NCBI RefSeq assembly: GCF_000170835.1
Contig: NZ_ABCP01000001.1
Span: 186,001-250,000, forward strand
Direction of reading: 5' to 3'
Length of the DNA: 64,000 bases
From: Marinobacter algicola DG893
GTDB taxonomy: Bacteria; Pseudomonadota; Gammaproteobacteria; Pseudomonadales; Oleiphilaceae
In this document: piece after piece, positions 25,569 to 34,743 of the stretch
How the letters are laid out: the number at the start of each line of letters is the position of its first letter
Numbering within the stretch: the stretch's first letter is position 1
Position numbers and translations under genes: made by a program
Notes under the pieces: generated by a model
Databases searched by the model: none
What the model saw: the letters and a program-made list of their open reading frames with translations, nothing else
Told to the model about the DNA's origin: nothing

Positions 25569-26342
25569 GTGACCGACCTCGTCTTAACTGAAAAAAAGAA
25601 CCATATTCTAATCGTCCGCATTAATCGTCTGGACCGCAAAAACGCCCTCACCCATGATATGTACACCGCCCTCGGTGATGCGATTGAACAGGCCCGCGAC
25701 GACAGCGACGTTCGCTGTATTCTCTACACCGGAAGCGATGAGTGTTTCACCGCTGGAAATGATCTGGGTGATTTTGCCGCAGGCTTGCCCGGCGAGTTTG
25801 AAGACACCCCTGTAGGACGGTTCCTGCTCTTATTGGCCAGCACCAACAAACCGATCATAGCCTCAGTAAACGGCCCGGCCGTGGGCATTGGCACCACCAT
25901 GCTGCTGCACTGCGATTTGGTATTTGCCGGCAACAACACCCGCTTCCAGATGCCTTTTGCCAATCTCGGCCTATGCCCGGAAGGCGGCTCGAGCCTATTG
26001 TTACCCTCCTGGCTCGGCCGGGTACGCGCTGCAGAGTTGTTGATGCTGGGCGGCGCATTTACAGCCGAAGATGCTCTGCGTATGGGTCTGATCAACCGGG
26101 TGTGCGAACCGTCACAAACTGAAACCACGGCCCTGGAAGCCTGTACCCGGCTTGCAGCCCAGCCCCCGGCAGCCATCCGCACCACCCGTGAATTGCTAAA
26201 CAGGGCCGGCGGCGATGAGCTGAAAGCCGCCATGCTGGCCGAAGGTAAACTCTTCGCAGAACGCCTGAAGTCACCGGAAAATGCCGAAGCCATCAAAGCC
26301 TTCACGGAAAAGCGAAAACCGGATTTTTCAAGCTTCAGCTAG
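25569..26342 (+). CDS. Enoyl-CoA hydratase/isomerase family protein
   Basis: 257-residue crotonase-fold protein. The oxyanion-hole segments are CFTAGNDLGDFA and GPAVGIGTTMLLHCDLVF; the active-site region is NLGLCPEGGSSLLLP, where the glutamate corresponds to a catalytic Glu of hydratases. The start is GTG at 25569, supported by AGGAG six bases upstream. Such single-domain crotonases act in fatty-acid or side-chain beta-oxidation; the CoA substrate is not predictable. It is monocistronic with a 196-bp upstream spacer. Confidence 0.9.
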   Translation: MTDLVLTEKKNHILIVRINRLDRKNALTHDMYTALGDAIEQARDDSDVRCILYTGSDECFTAGNDLGDFAAGLPGEFEDTPVGRFLLLLASTNKPIIASVNGPAVGIGTTMLLHCDLVFAGNNTRFQMPFANLGLCPEGGSSLLLPSWLGRVRAAELLMLGGAFTAEDALRMGLINRVCEPSQTETTALEACTRLAAQPPAAIRTTRELLNRAGGDELKAAMLAEGKLFAERLKSPENAEAIKAFTEKRKPDFSSFS

Positions 26343-26637
26343 GCTGGCTACCCCTGCCCCGAAAGACTCGACAAACGTCCCGGGGCCAACTATTTTTCAA
26401 TGAAGCCAAACTCCGACCGTGCGGGTAGGCTCCCAATGGTCAGAATCACACTTTAGAGCGATCAACTGTTGCTTTACTGCCGCTATAGTCAGAGTTACAG
26501 AAATCAGGCACAGAGCGCTGGCCAGAATTTCAGACAACAGCTAAGCAAACCAGGCCACTGACAACGGGTTTACCGGGCCAGACCGGCCCCGTCAGCTGCC
26601 GAACATAACGACACAACAACAGGAAAAGGTTCCACCC
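26343..26637. other. Intergenic spacer upstream of the lipase gene
   Basis: 295 bp with no coding frame of note. It holds a short GGGCC…GGCCC inverted repeat (26575-26579 / 26585-26589). AGGAAAAGG lies shortly before the lipase ATG as a ribosome-binding site. No clear promoter pair was recognised. Confidence 0.5.
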
Positions 26638-29526
26638 ATGTTCAAGAAAACTCTAATAAGTCTTGCCGTGGCTTCTTCCGTTGGACTGACAGGCTGCTTT
26701 GACAGCGCTGGTTCCGGGTCCAGTAACGCGAATCCCGATTATAAGATCAGTAACCCCAACTTTGATGGTAAAACCTGGCCACTGTTCAACCCGGTCACAG
26801 GTGACCTGCCCATACCAAATGACCTGATATTCCGTTCAGACAACCCGGCCACGACGATCAGCGAAGCCGATGGTTCGTTTAGCGTTGCTGACTCTTCGCC
26901 GCCCGTAACAACTGCGTTAAATCAACTCAGCGGCGCATCAACGGTTGCACCGCCAGTGGTTCAGTTTAACGGACGGATTGATGCAGATTCCGTGGACTCA
27001 AGGGCCTTTATTTTTGCGGACCCGACCGACCCAACCAGTCTGATTCCAAACCCGAACCAGAACGTTTTCCTGATTGAACTCCAATACGCAGGCGGCGACC
27101 CCGTCCGAGGTCTCGGTGCAGGTGAATCACCGACCATTCCTCTGGCCATCACCGCACAAGTTGCCGCCGGCGCCGCACCTCAGGACCTGAGTGGCCGCGA
27201 CCAGGCACAGGCAGGTGCGTATCTGGGAGGCCTTGCGCAATCTCCGGACTATGTCGCTGAGGTCGTAACTCTGGACGGCGACTCAGCCATCCGAATCAAC
27301 CCAACCAAGCCGCTCAACCCGTTCAAACGCTACCTTGTTGTCGTGACGAAGGAAGTGCTGGACGTTAACGGCGATCCGATCATCAGCTCACCGCTGTATA
27401 CAGACGTGTCTGATCCCAATGCGGTTCTGGGCAACCCGACTGCTTTGGCACCGGTACGCCGCATCGTTGATGGCTTCTGGGAGAAGGTCGCCGCCAGCTT
27501 CTTTGGCGTCCCAAACCAGGCACGTCCGGGTAACACGCTTACAGAAGACGACATCGCAGTTTCATACAGCTTCACAACCTCCAACGATCAGCGCGTTCTT
27601 CAGTACATTGCTGACCCGAAAGCCTTCTTCAAGGAAACCATCCTTGGCTCGGTTCGCTTTGGCGCGGTTTCTGACGCACGTGAAAGCGGAGAATCCGACT
27701 TCTTCGCGCTCAACACCATCGGCAACAATGCCGTGGCTGCAGCCGATGCAACGGCAGATGGTCAAGCAGATGCGCTCGTTGGCGCCTTTACAATGGCCAA
27801 CCTTCTGCCGACACCAACTGACCAAAGCTCTACTGCTAGCTTTGGCGCACCGCAAGACGTAACTCAGGTCTCTGCCGTGGCCAGCCAGTTTGTGGACTTC
27901 GGGCAAGTGAATCTGGTTCAGGGTACGATCGATCTCCCCTACTATCTCGGCGTGCCGACCGGCTCTTCCGACGCAGAAGGCTCCGTTATCAACACCCAGA
28001 GCTGGACGGCCAATGCCGCTCTGGCTGCGGCTGCCGGAGATCAGTTGGGCGTTTCACTGGCCCAATCAGATCCGACCGTCAGCCAGGTTGTAAACTATCG
28101 CTTCCCGTTCCCGGCTGAAACCCAGGAAGTGACAGTTCCGATCATGGTCTTCTATCCGGCCGGCTACGATGGCAGTACGCCGCTGGAAACCGTCATGTAT
28201 ATGCATGGTATTACCACTGACCGTAGTGCTGCATTGACCTTCGGTAGTGCATTGGCTCATAACTCTCAGGTGGCCGTTGTCGTTATTGACCAGCCGCTCC
28301 ATGGTGTTACTCCATTTAGCACAACTGAGCAGGAAGGTTTGGCTGAGCAGTTGCTGACCTCAGGACAGGAAGGCGGATTACCTGCCTCTCTGGCCCCCTC
28401 AGAAGCCAACATTGATGCTGTGATCGCGGGCCAGATCGCGATAGGCTTTACGGTCGGCGCGCTCAGTGTGGATGCAGCGACAGCTAACACTATTGTAACT
28501 GCGGTGGTCGGTGGTGGTTCAACCGAAGACTTTGGTGCTCCAGCAGCTCAGGCACCGCTTCTGGACGCGGCGATCCGATCATTGCGATCCTTTGAGAACA
28601 CCGTCGCAAACGCCGGCTCCACAGTTCCCGGTATCGCTAAAACCGAGAATGAGCGCCACTTCGACTTCACGGCAAATGCCGCCAATATGCCAACGGCAAT
28701 GACCGCGACCTCGGGTGAATCCGGAAGCCTGTTCATCAACCTGACTAACTTCACGAACTCCCGTGATAAGAACCGTCAGGCCATTGTGGACTTGCTGAAC
28801 GTTCGTGCCTCCCTCGGCGGGCTGGACTTTGATGGCACAGCAGGCGCCGATCTCGACGCAAGCAGTGTCTACTTCACAGGCCACTCTCTGGGCACCATTG
28901 TCGGCGCACCGTTTGTTGCGGTTGCCAATGAGAGCAGCAACCCGGACGACGACATCGTTGCCGCACAACTTCTTACTCCGGGCGCTGGCATCGTCAGATT
29001 GCTTGAGAACTCTCCGGCCTTCGCCCCTCAGATTCTGGGCGGGCTCCAGGCCGCAGCCGGTCTTGAGCAAGGTGACGCAAACCTGGAAACATTCTTCAAT
29101 GTCTTCCAGGCCGCACTAGACTCCGCAGACCCAATCAACTTTGCGGCTAGCCTGAATGCCTCCGGTAGCCCGGTACTGCTGTCACAGGTAAACGGCGACC
29201 AGGTTATCCCGAACGACCCTCTGGCCAACCCTCTGGGGCAAGCATTTGACGCTTACCTGTCGGGTACTGAGCCGTTCGCGGAACTTCTGGGAGCAACGGC
29301 CGTGACTGGTAGCGGAACACCAATTCCTCTGGACAATGCTGCGATCACCCGCTATCTCGCCGGGACTCACGGCACGCCTGTCCTGCCTCAGGGTGGGGAG
29401 CTGGATGTAAGGGTGTTCACGGAAATGGTCACCCAAACCGCCACCGTGATTGGCGCAATGGGAACGGCGGTCATTCCCGACGCCGGCGCGGATCCGGATA
29501 TCACAGAGATCGTGCAACAAGACTGA
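26638..29526 (+). CDS. VolA/Pla-1-type lipoprotein lipase
   Basis: 962 residues. The signal peptide ends in lipobox LTGC, and the mature lipoprotein starts CFDSAGSGSS. The N-terminal FNPVTGDLPIPNDLIF is the hallmark of the bacterial virulence-factor lipase N-terminal domain. The alpha/beta hydrolase domain carries YMHGITTDRS and the nucleophile elbow FTGHSLGT with the Ser near residue 750. The close relatives, such as VolA of Vibrio, are surface-exposed lysophospholipases that free fatty acids from host or environmental lipids. Phe at +2 predicts outer-membrane sorting. A strong terminator follows directly. Surface exposure is inferred from the family. Confidence 0.87.
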   Translation: MFKKTLISLAVASSVGLTGCFDSAGSGSSNANPDYKISNPNFDGKTWPLFNPVTGDLPIPNDLIFRSDNPATTISEADGSFSVADSSPPVTTALNQLSGASTVAPPVVQFNGRIDADSVDSRAFIFADPTDPTSLIPNPNQNVFLIELQYAGGDPVRGLGAGESPTIPLAITAQVAAGAAPQDLSGRDQAQAGAYLGGLAQSPDYVAEVVTLDGDSAIRINPTKPLNPFKRYLVVVTKEVLDVNGDPIISSPLYTDVSDPNAVLGNPTALAPVRRIVDGFWEKVAASFFGVPNQARPGNTLTEDDIAVSYSFTTSNDQRVLQYIADPKAFFKETILGSVRFGAVSDARESGESDFFALNTIGNNAVAAADATADGQADALVGAFTMANLLPTPTDQSSTASFGAPQDVTQVSAVASQFVDFGQVNLVQGTIDLPYYLGVPTGSSDAEGSVINTQSWTANAALAAAAGDQLGVSLAQSDPTVSQVVNYRFPFPAETQEVTVPIMVFYPAGYDGSTPLETVMYMHGITTDRSAALTFGSALAHNSQVAVVVIDQPLHGVTPFSTTEQEGLAEQLLTSGQEGGLPASLAPSEANIDAVIAGQIAIGFTVGALSVDAATANTIVTAVVGGGSTEDFGAPAAQAPLLDAAIRSLRSFENTVANAGSTVPGIAKTENERHFDFTANAANMPTAMTATSGESGSLFINLTNFTNSRDKNRQAIVDLLNVRASLGGLDFDGTAGADLDASSVYFTGHSLGTIVGAPFVAVANESSNPDDDIVAAQLLTPGAGIVRLLENSPAFAPQILGGLQAAAGLEQGDANLETFFNVFQAALDSADPINFAASLNASGSPVLLSQVNGDQVIPNDPLANPLGQAFDAYLSGTEPFAELLGATAVTGSGTPIPLDNAAITRYLAGTHGTPVLPQGGELDVRVFTEMVTQTATVIGAMGTAVIPDAGADPDITEIVQQD

Positions 29527-29540
29527 GAGCTTCAGTCGTA

Positions 29541-29570
29541 AAAAAGGGGTGGCGGAAGCCACCCCTTTTT
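29541..29570. terminator. Rho-independent terminator after the lipase gene
   Basis: 13-bp perfect stem AAAAAGGGGTGGC / GCCACCCCTTTTT with loop GGAA, followed by further T. It begins 14 bases after the lipase stop. The A/T flanks are symmetrical, so it could also act on minus-strand transcripts from the acylase gene. Confidence 0.93.
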
Positions 29571-29659
29571 TGTTCCCTGGTTTCCATGAGCACAATAAAA
29601 AGCGCGGGCAAATTCACTTTGCCCGCGCTCGTACTATCTCCCCTCCTTTGCAAACACTA

Positions 29660-32308
29660 TCAATTGGTAATCGTTATTTCGCCGTTGGCCAGGAGGTTGG
29701 CCTCGATATCCGCTTCATCAAACCAGAACTGGCGATAGTCCTCTTCAGAATACCGGAGGCTCTGGTCATTGAAGTGGGTTGAATCTGAATCAGACGACTG
29801 CGAGTAGCTTGTCAGCCCGTAGGCCACTGGCCCCTGCTCTGTAAACTCCAAGCCGAAATGCCAACTCGTGCCTCTGGCCATCTGCCAGCCCTCACCAGAC
29901 TGGTCGGAGAGCCCTGCAGTGTTGGAGATCGTTTCAGGAGCAATCCTCGGAAAAACCGTGTCTTCTGCAACCGGGCTTGTCACTACACCAATCGCATTAA
30001 ACGCACCATCAATGGAACCATCCCCACCATGCCACGGAAACGGATTACCAAGAGTTGTTGGTGTGCCGCCAGGTGGAACACCACCTGTGGGTTGGTAGTA
30101 CTGAACGTCTCCCAGAGGTGAGTCGTAGGCAATATTGACGGAATCAAGAGCCTCCAGACCATCCGCCAGCGCAATCAACATCGTATCGTCAGCAGTTCCG
30201 GCGTTGGATGCCGAAGGGGTTGACGGCGTCGCGACGGGATCGGCTGCGTCGAACGGCACAGTCAGATCCGTCCCGAAGTCCTCCCGATAATTAGCAATAA
30301 ACACCCTGAATACATGAGCACCGATGCTGTCGGTGTCGTAAACACCGTCCCAGCTCTGCAGCACGTCACATGCCGTATTGACGGTGCGCGTACCTCCAGC
30401 GGACAGATTAACGGGGGTCGCTCCGATCGTTGTGCATCGAGACCTGAGCTCCGCCAGGAACATATCCGTGTACCAAGTACGGTTGTTGTAGATGACTTCG
30501 ATAAGATCAATAGCCCCGAATTTTCCATCCTGACCCGCCGGTGCTCGATCAGCGAAACCGGCATCCATCGGATTCTGCAGCATTGAGATCCCGATGCGAG
30601 TCCGCGGATTGAGCGGTGTCTCCTCAGAACCGAAGAGCGGCGAGAATCCCGTCAGGAACTGATCCGGGTTGGTCGACCAATAGCTGTCATTGGAATTCTG
30701 AACCCAATCTTTACGGACCATCTGGGGGCGTTGCTCAAACGGTACGAGGCCGTTGCATTTACCTTCAACCCAATCATCGCGGGATTTGCTGCCGTCCAGC
30801 AGGGTCAGGCCATTGTTGAACAACTGATTGTATCCGGCATTGACTGCACGCTTGAAGTCCACCACCGCAAGCGCTGCACCGGAGAGGTTTGGCACGGAAC
30901 TGCTGTCGATGTAGTAGGCGTTGCCTTGGTCGTCGGCATAGGTGGTGTTGGTCCAGAACGTTGTGCCACAGTTTTCAAAGACAGCCTGGAATTCATCCAG
31001 ATTGGATGCCCTGCTCATCTGCAACCAGGTATCCAGCAGTTTTTCCGTACCGGCATTGGCATCCCGGTAAGTATATGCTGTTCCGTTGGCACCCCAGGCC
31101 GGGAGAGCCCCACCAGTGACGGCGTCCGCTGCCAGCATGGGACCATACTCAGAGAAGTAGAAGGTTTTCTCCAGCACCAACGGTGTCGGCCCTCCGGTGT
31201 TCACTTCAACCTGATAGGTTTCGGAGGTTATCGGCTTTTCCACACCATCCTTTACATAGGTGAAATCATCACCATCTTTGAGTGTGAGTTCGTAAAGCGT
31301 GAACCGACGGCTGGTGGTTACAGTATGAGACCAAGCCAGATTCTCATTGAAATTGATCAATGGAATAGCGGTGCCCAACAAGCCTGCGCCGTTAGTGTTC
31401 AGATACCCGGGAACAGTCAACTGGACCTGGTAAAGCCTGCGATGCCCCGTGTAGGGAAAGTGTGGATTGGCCAGCAACGCACCTTTGCCCTGCTCCGACA
31501 TATTGCTGCCAATACCCCAGGCATTACTGCCAAGGCCGATGTCCTGAAAATCGGTCTGGCTTGAGGCGCCTATATGAGCATTCGCCACCATACGCTTCAG
31601 ATCATTCTGCTGTTCTTTACCCTCAGTGCCAGTTACGCTTGCGACCGGCGTCGGCAGAGGTGATTCGCCATCGGGTACAGCAACAAATACAGCTCCCGTG
31701 GCAAACAGAGCGCCACTGGCATACTGACCAACGATGCGGTAGTGAGCGAATAGATCCACCGGCGTAATTTCCTTCACCCACGGTTGATCACGACACTCAC
31801 TCGGTAAGTCTCCTGGGGCGGTTTCGTTCACGTATTTATTGTAGCCAGCGGTGAAGCCCTCAATCATGGCACGGGTTTCCGCACTCAGATTGGGATATTC
31901 CTCTTCGGCTCCGCTGAGAATCTTCTGCGCTTTATAGCTGAAGTCGTTAATGATATTGATGTCACCTGGCCCTGGGCCGAAGTATTTGGCCCGCTCACTC
32001 CTGGCCTTGACGATGGCTTCAGCAAGCAGGCAAACATTATCCTGGGTTTGGGCATACCCAGCACCAAACGCCACTGACGCAAGGTTGTCCGCCTTTACGT
32101 GCGGAACTCCGTTGGTGGTCCTCCTTATGGTTGCCTCAAATTTGCCGTCCGCCGGGAACAGCTGTTCGTTCACCGAGCTATCGGAGTCGGAAGAGGAACT
32201 GCTTCCGTCGAAACATCCTGCAATCAGAAAGCTGCTGGCCAGCGCCACCCCGGCAGCTTTCAACGCGCCTTTGTTTGCGCTCCTGAAAGGTTTGCGAAGC
32301 GATTTCAT
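29660..32308 (-). CDS. Lipoprotein Ntn-hydrolase of the penicillin acylase family
   Basis: 882 residues from ATG 32308. A lipoprotein signal with lipobox IAGC precedes a tether rich in Ser/Asp. The acylase alpha chain has RRTTNGVPHVKADN and FGAGYAQTQDNVCL. The beta-chain start GLG|SNAWGIGS places the catalytic N-terminal serine at residue 261, to be exposed by autocatalytic cleavage. Family members cleave amide bonds in beta-lactams, acyl-homoserine lactones or other N-acyl compounds. The N-acyl-homoserine-lactone or lipid-amide substrate is only a guess. An in-frame start 18 codons upstream would spoil the signal peptide. Faces the lipase gene. Confidence 0.88.
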   Translation of the reverse strand: MKSLRKPFRSANKGALKAAGVALASSFLIAGCFDGSSSSSDSDSSVNEQLFPADGKFEATIRRTTNGVPHVKADNLASVAFGAGYAQTQDNVCLLAEAIVKARSERAKYFGPGPGDINIINDFSYKAQKILSGAEEEYPNLSAETRAMIEGFTAGYNKYVNETAPGDLPSECRDQPWVKEITPVDLFAHYRIVGQYASGALFATGAVFVAVPDGESPLPTPVASVTGTEGKEQQNDLKRMVANAHIGASSQTDFQDIGLGSNAWGIGSNMSEQGKGALLANPHFPYTGHRRLYQVQLTVPGYLNTNGAGLLGTAIPLINFNENLAWSHTVTTSRRFTLYELTLKDGDDFTYVKDGVEKPITSETYQVEVNTGGPTPLVLEKTFYFSEYGPMLAADAVTGGALPAWGANGTAYTYRDANAGTEKLLDTWLQMSRASNLDEFQAVFENCGTTFWTNTTYADDQGNAYYIDSSSVPNLSGAALAVVDFKRAVNAGYNQLFNNGLTLLDGSKSRDDWVEGKCNGLVPFEQRPQMVRKDWVQNSNDSYWSTNPDQFLTGFSPLFGSEETPLNPRTRIGISMLQNPMDAGFADRAPAGQDGKFGAIDLIEVIYNNRTWYTDMFLAELRSRCTTIGATPVNLSAGGTRTVNTACDVLQSWDGVYDTDSIGAHVFRVFIANYREDFGTDLTVPFDAADPVATPSTPSASNAGTADDTMLIALADGLEALDSVNIAYDSPLGDVQYYQPTGGVPPGGTPTTLGNPFPWHGGDGSIDGAFNAIGVVTSPVAEDTVFPRIAPETISNTAGLSDQSGEGWQMARGTSWHFGLEFTEQGPVAYGLTSYSQSSDSDSTHFNDQSLRYSEEDYRQFWFDEADIEANLLANGEITITN

Positions 32309-32427
32309 AGTGATTCGTCCATTGTGATTGTTATGGGTAAGCCAAAGATGACTCACTCTCACAAATTAGCAGACAACCCGTTCTTTAGCTAAGGACTGAC
32401 GAACCATTCAGCTTTTGTCTGGAGGCT

Positions 32428-33546
32428 TCAGAAATCGCCATTGTCGGCACCCAATGCTCGGCCGATATAACGGCTTTCACAGGGCGTTACACTGAATTTG
32501 ATCGGGTGGCCAATCTGCTTTTGGGTCCCCCCGTTCCCGTTTGGCACATCAATAACCATGTCACGCGCTTTCATTTGCGGGTGTTGCGCTGCCTCGGAGA
32601 TGCTCAGCACCGGCTCCACGCACGCATCAACATCCGCAAAGACGTCTTGCCATTCCGCCAGTGTTTTCCGCGCAATGGTGGCTTTCAACGCTTCTCGGAT
32701 AGCCCGCTGGTCCTCAGGGTTTTGGCTCAGAGCGAAGCTCTTCATGTCAGGAATGCCCAATGCATCGCATAGCCGACCGGAAAACTGCGGCTCAAGGCTG
32801 CCCACAGACAGCCACCGGGCGTCGCTGGTTTGGTAGTAATCATAAAAGGTGCCGCCGTTGAGCATGGAGCCTTCCGGCTTCTGTTCCTGCCCGCCAGCCA
32901 GGGCTGCTGCACCGGCCATCGTATTGAGAGCAAAGGCGGCGTCGGTCATGCTGATATCGACAAATTGCCCCTCCCCTGTTTGCTGACGGTGAATCACAGC
33001 TGCCAGTATCCCCATAACGGCATGGTGTGAGCCGCCTGCCACATCGGCTATCTGGACACCCATCGGTGGAGGGCCACTCTCCTGGCGGCCGCAGTGACTG
33101 GAAACACCGGCCAGGGAAAGGTAGTTGATATCATGCCCTGCCCGATCCTTGTAGGGGCCCGTCTGGCCGTAGCCGGTAATCGCGCAGTAAATAAGATGGG
33201 GGTTGATGGCTTTGAGGGTTTCATAACCAATCCCGAGCCGGTCCATAACACCCGGTCGGAACTGTTCAACCACTACGTCGTATTCTGCCACCAACTGCTT
33301 GACCAGGTCAGCACTGCCCTCCTGCTTCAAATCCAGCCCAAGGGATCGCTTGCCTCGGTTCAGGAAAGTATGGGACGTGCTGACGCCGTCTTCCAGCGGC
33401 GGCATCACACGGGTCAGGTCCAGACGACCAGGGGCCTCCACCCTCAATACATCCGCCCCCATATCCGCCAACAGCATGGTGGCGTAAGGGCCTGGCAGCA
33501 GGGTACTGAAATCCAGAACCTTCAGGTTGCTCAGTGGGCCGGGCAT
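32428..33546 (-). CDS. Family III CoA-transferase (CaiB/BaiF, alpha-methylacyl-CoA racemase-like)
   Basis: 372 residues. The typical start LKVLDFSTLLPGPYATMLLA, LRVEAPGRLDLTR, FLNRGKRSLGLDLK and the catalytic Asp in GHDINYLSLAG place it in family III, racemase/CoA-transferase branch. It may epimerise 2-methylacyl-CoA or move CoA between acids. An ideal SD (AAGGAGG) five bases before ATG 33546 sets the start, although the frame is open upstream. An AraC-type regulator gene is divergent across 177 bp and may control it. Confidence 0.9.
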   Translation of the reverse strand: MPGPLSNLKVLDFSTLLPGPYATMLLADMGADVLRVEAPGRLDLTRVMPPLEDGVSTSHTFLNRGKRSLGLDLKQEGSADLVKQLVAEYDVVVEQFRPGVMDRLGIGYETLKAINPHLIYCAITGYGQTGPYKDRAGHDINYLSLAGVSSHCGRQESGPPPMGVQIADVAGGSHHAVMGILAAVIHRQQTGEGQFVDISMTDAAFALNTMAGAAALAGGQEQKPEGSMLNGGTFYDYYQTSDARWLSVGSLEPQFSGRLCDALGIPDMKSFALSQNPEDQRAIREALKATIARKTLAEWQDVFADVDACVEPVLSISEAAQHPQMKARDMVIDVPNGNGGTQKQIGHPIKFSVTPCESRYIGRALGADNGDF

Positions 33547-33551
33547 GCAAA

Positions 33552-33558
33552 CCTCCTT
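33552..33558 (-). promoter_or_regulatory. Ribosome-binding site of the CoA-transferase gene
   Basis: Reads AAGGAGG on the minus strand, five bases from the ATG at 33546. It decides between this start and longer frames upstream. Confidence 0.85.
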
Positions 33559-33723
33559 CTCTATTTTGGGACAACCCCGATGCTGCCCTGTTTTCCCTGC
33601 GGGGCCAACTGCCGGTTCCATCATTCCAATTGACTATTTCTTCCACTGCGGCACAAGGGTGATGGTTGCATTGTACCCAAGGGGTTTTATGATGGGTTTC
33701 GTTCAATAAGGATAAAGGATGAT

Positions 33724-34743
33724 ATGTCGGAACTCACCGTTTCCAGGCACTTCGTGGAAGCCGCCTTGGTTGGGGCCGAAAAAGCGGGGATTGATACCCA
33801 TACACTGCTGCGCGAAGCCGGAATTTCTCCGGACCTGCTGAAGATCGAAATGGCCCGGGTGAGCAGCACCCAGTACAGCCGGCTGATGCAGGCTGCCTGG
33901 AACGCAATGGACGATGAGTTTATGGGGTTGGGCCCGCGCCGCTGCCGTACCGGCACGTTTGCCACCATGTGCGCGCTGGTTATCGACTGCCCCAATCTTG
34001 AGGCGGTCTATCGCCAGGCGTTTGATTTTTGCCGCCTGTTCGAGCCCATGGTCACCATGAAACTGGAAGTGGAAGACAAGACGGCCCGGCTGGTAACGGC
34101 GATTGAAGGGGACATCAACGACCCTATGCACTTTTTCCGGGAGAGCATACTGGTCATCTGGCATCGCTTGGGTAGTTGGTTGATCGGGCAACCGGTGGAG
34201 CTGCTAAAGGCGGAATTCAGTTATCCCAGACCGCCCCATGGCGACGAATACCGGCATATCTTCCATTGCCCACTGTCGTTCGAAGCCAGTGAAACTGCCT
34301 TGACGTTCGACAAGCGTTTTCTGCAGGCACCCGTGATACGCGACAAGCCGGAAATGCGGCAGTTCCTGAAAACTTCACCGGCCGACCTGCTGTCACGCCC
34401 GGACGAGAGCAACACCTTCACCGGACGTATCCGTGCACTGATTGGACGGGATTTTGCGCGCTCCCTGCCCGATTTCGAATGGATAGCGACGGAGCTTCAC
34501 ACCAGCCCTCAGACCCTTCGCCGCCGGCTGAAGCAGGAAAACACCTCCTTTCAGGAGATTAAGGACCTGCTACGCCGGGACATGGCCATTTATTACCTGT
34601 CCCGGCCTGACTTGCCGATCAACGATATTGCCTTTCGGGTCGGGTTCACCGAACCCTCAACGTTCCACCGCGCCTTCAAGAAGTGGACGGGGGTCACTCC
34701 CGGTGCTTATCGCGAAGGCGAGCGAGGTCAGCTTCAGGATTGA
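33724..34743 (+). CDS. AraC-family transcriptional regulator
   Basis: 339 residues. The N-terminal 200 residues fit the arabinose-binding-like (Arabinose_bd, PF12625) sensor domain found in OruR/ArgR-type regulators, e.g. SRHFVEAALVGAEKAGIDTH and RVSSTQYSRLMQAAW. The C-terminal 100 residues are a double helix-turn-helix: LHTSPQTLRRRLKQENTSF and DIAFRVGFTEPSTFHRAFKK. It should bind DNA and respond to a small acyl or amino-acid-like ligand. Divergence from the CoA-transferase gene suggests that gene as target. The 3' end overlaps the convergent gene by 10 bp. Confidence 0.92.
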   Translation: MSELTVSRHFVEAALVGAEKAGIDTHTLLREAGISPDLLKIEMARVSSTQYSRLMQAAWNAMDDEFMGLGPRRCRTGTFATMCALVIDCPNLEAVYRQAFDFCRLFEPMVTMKLEVEDKTARLVTAIEGDINDPMHFFRESILVIWHRLGSWLIGQPVELLKAEFSYPRPPHGDEYRHIFHCPLSFEASETALTFDKRFLQAPVIRDKPEMRQFLKTSPADLLSRPDESNTFTGRIRALIGRDFARSLPDFEWIATELHTSPQTLRRRLKQENTSFQEIKDLLRRDMAIYYLSRPDLPINDIAFRVGFTEPSTFHRAFKKWTGVTPGAYREGERGQLQD

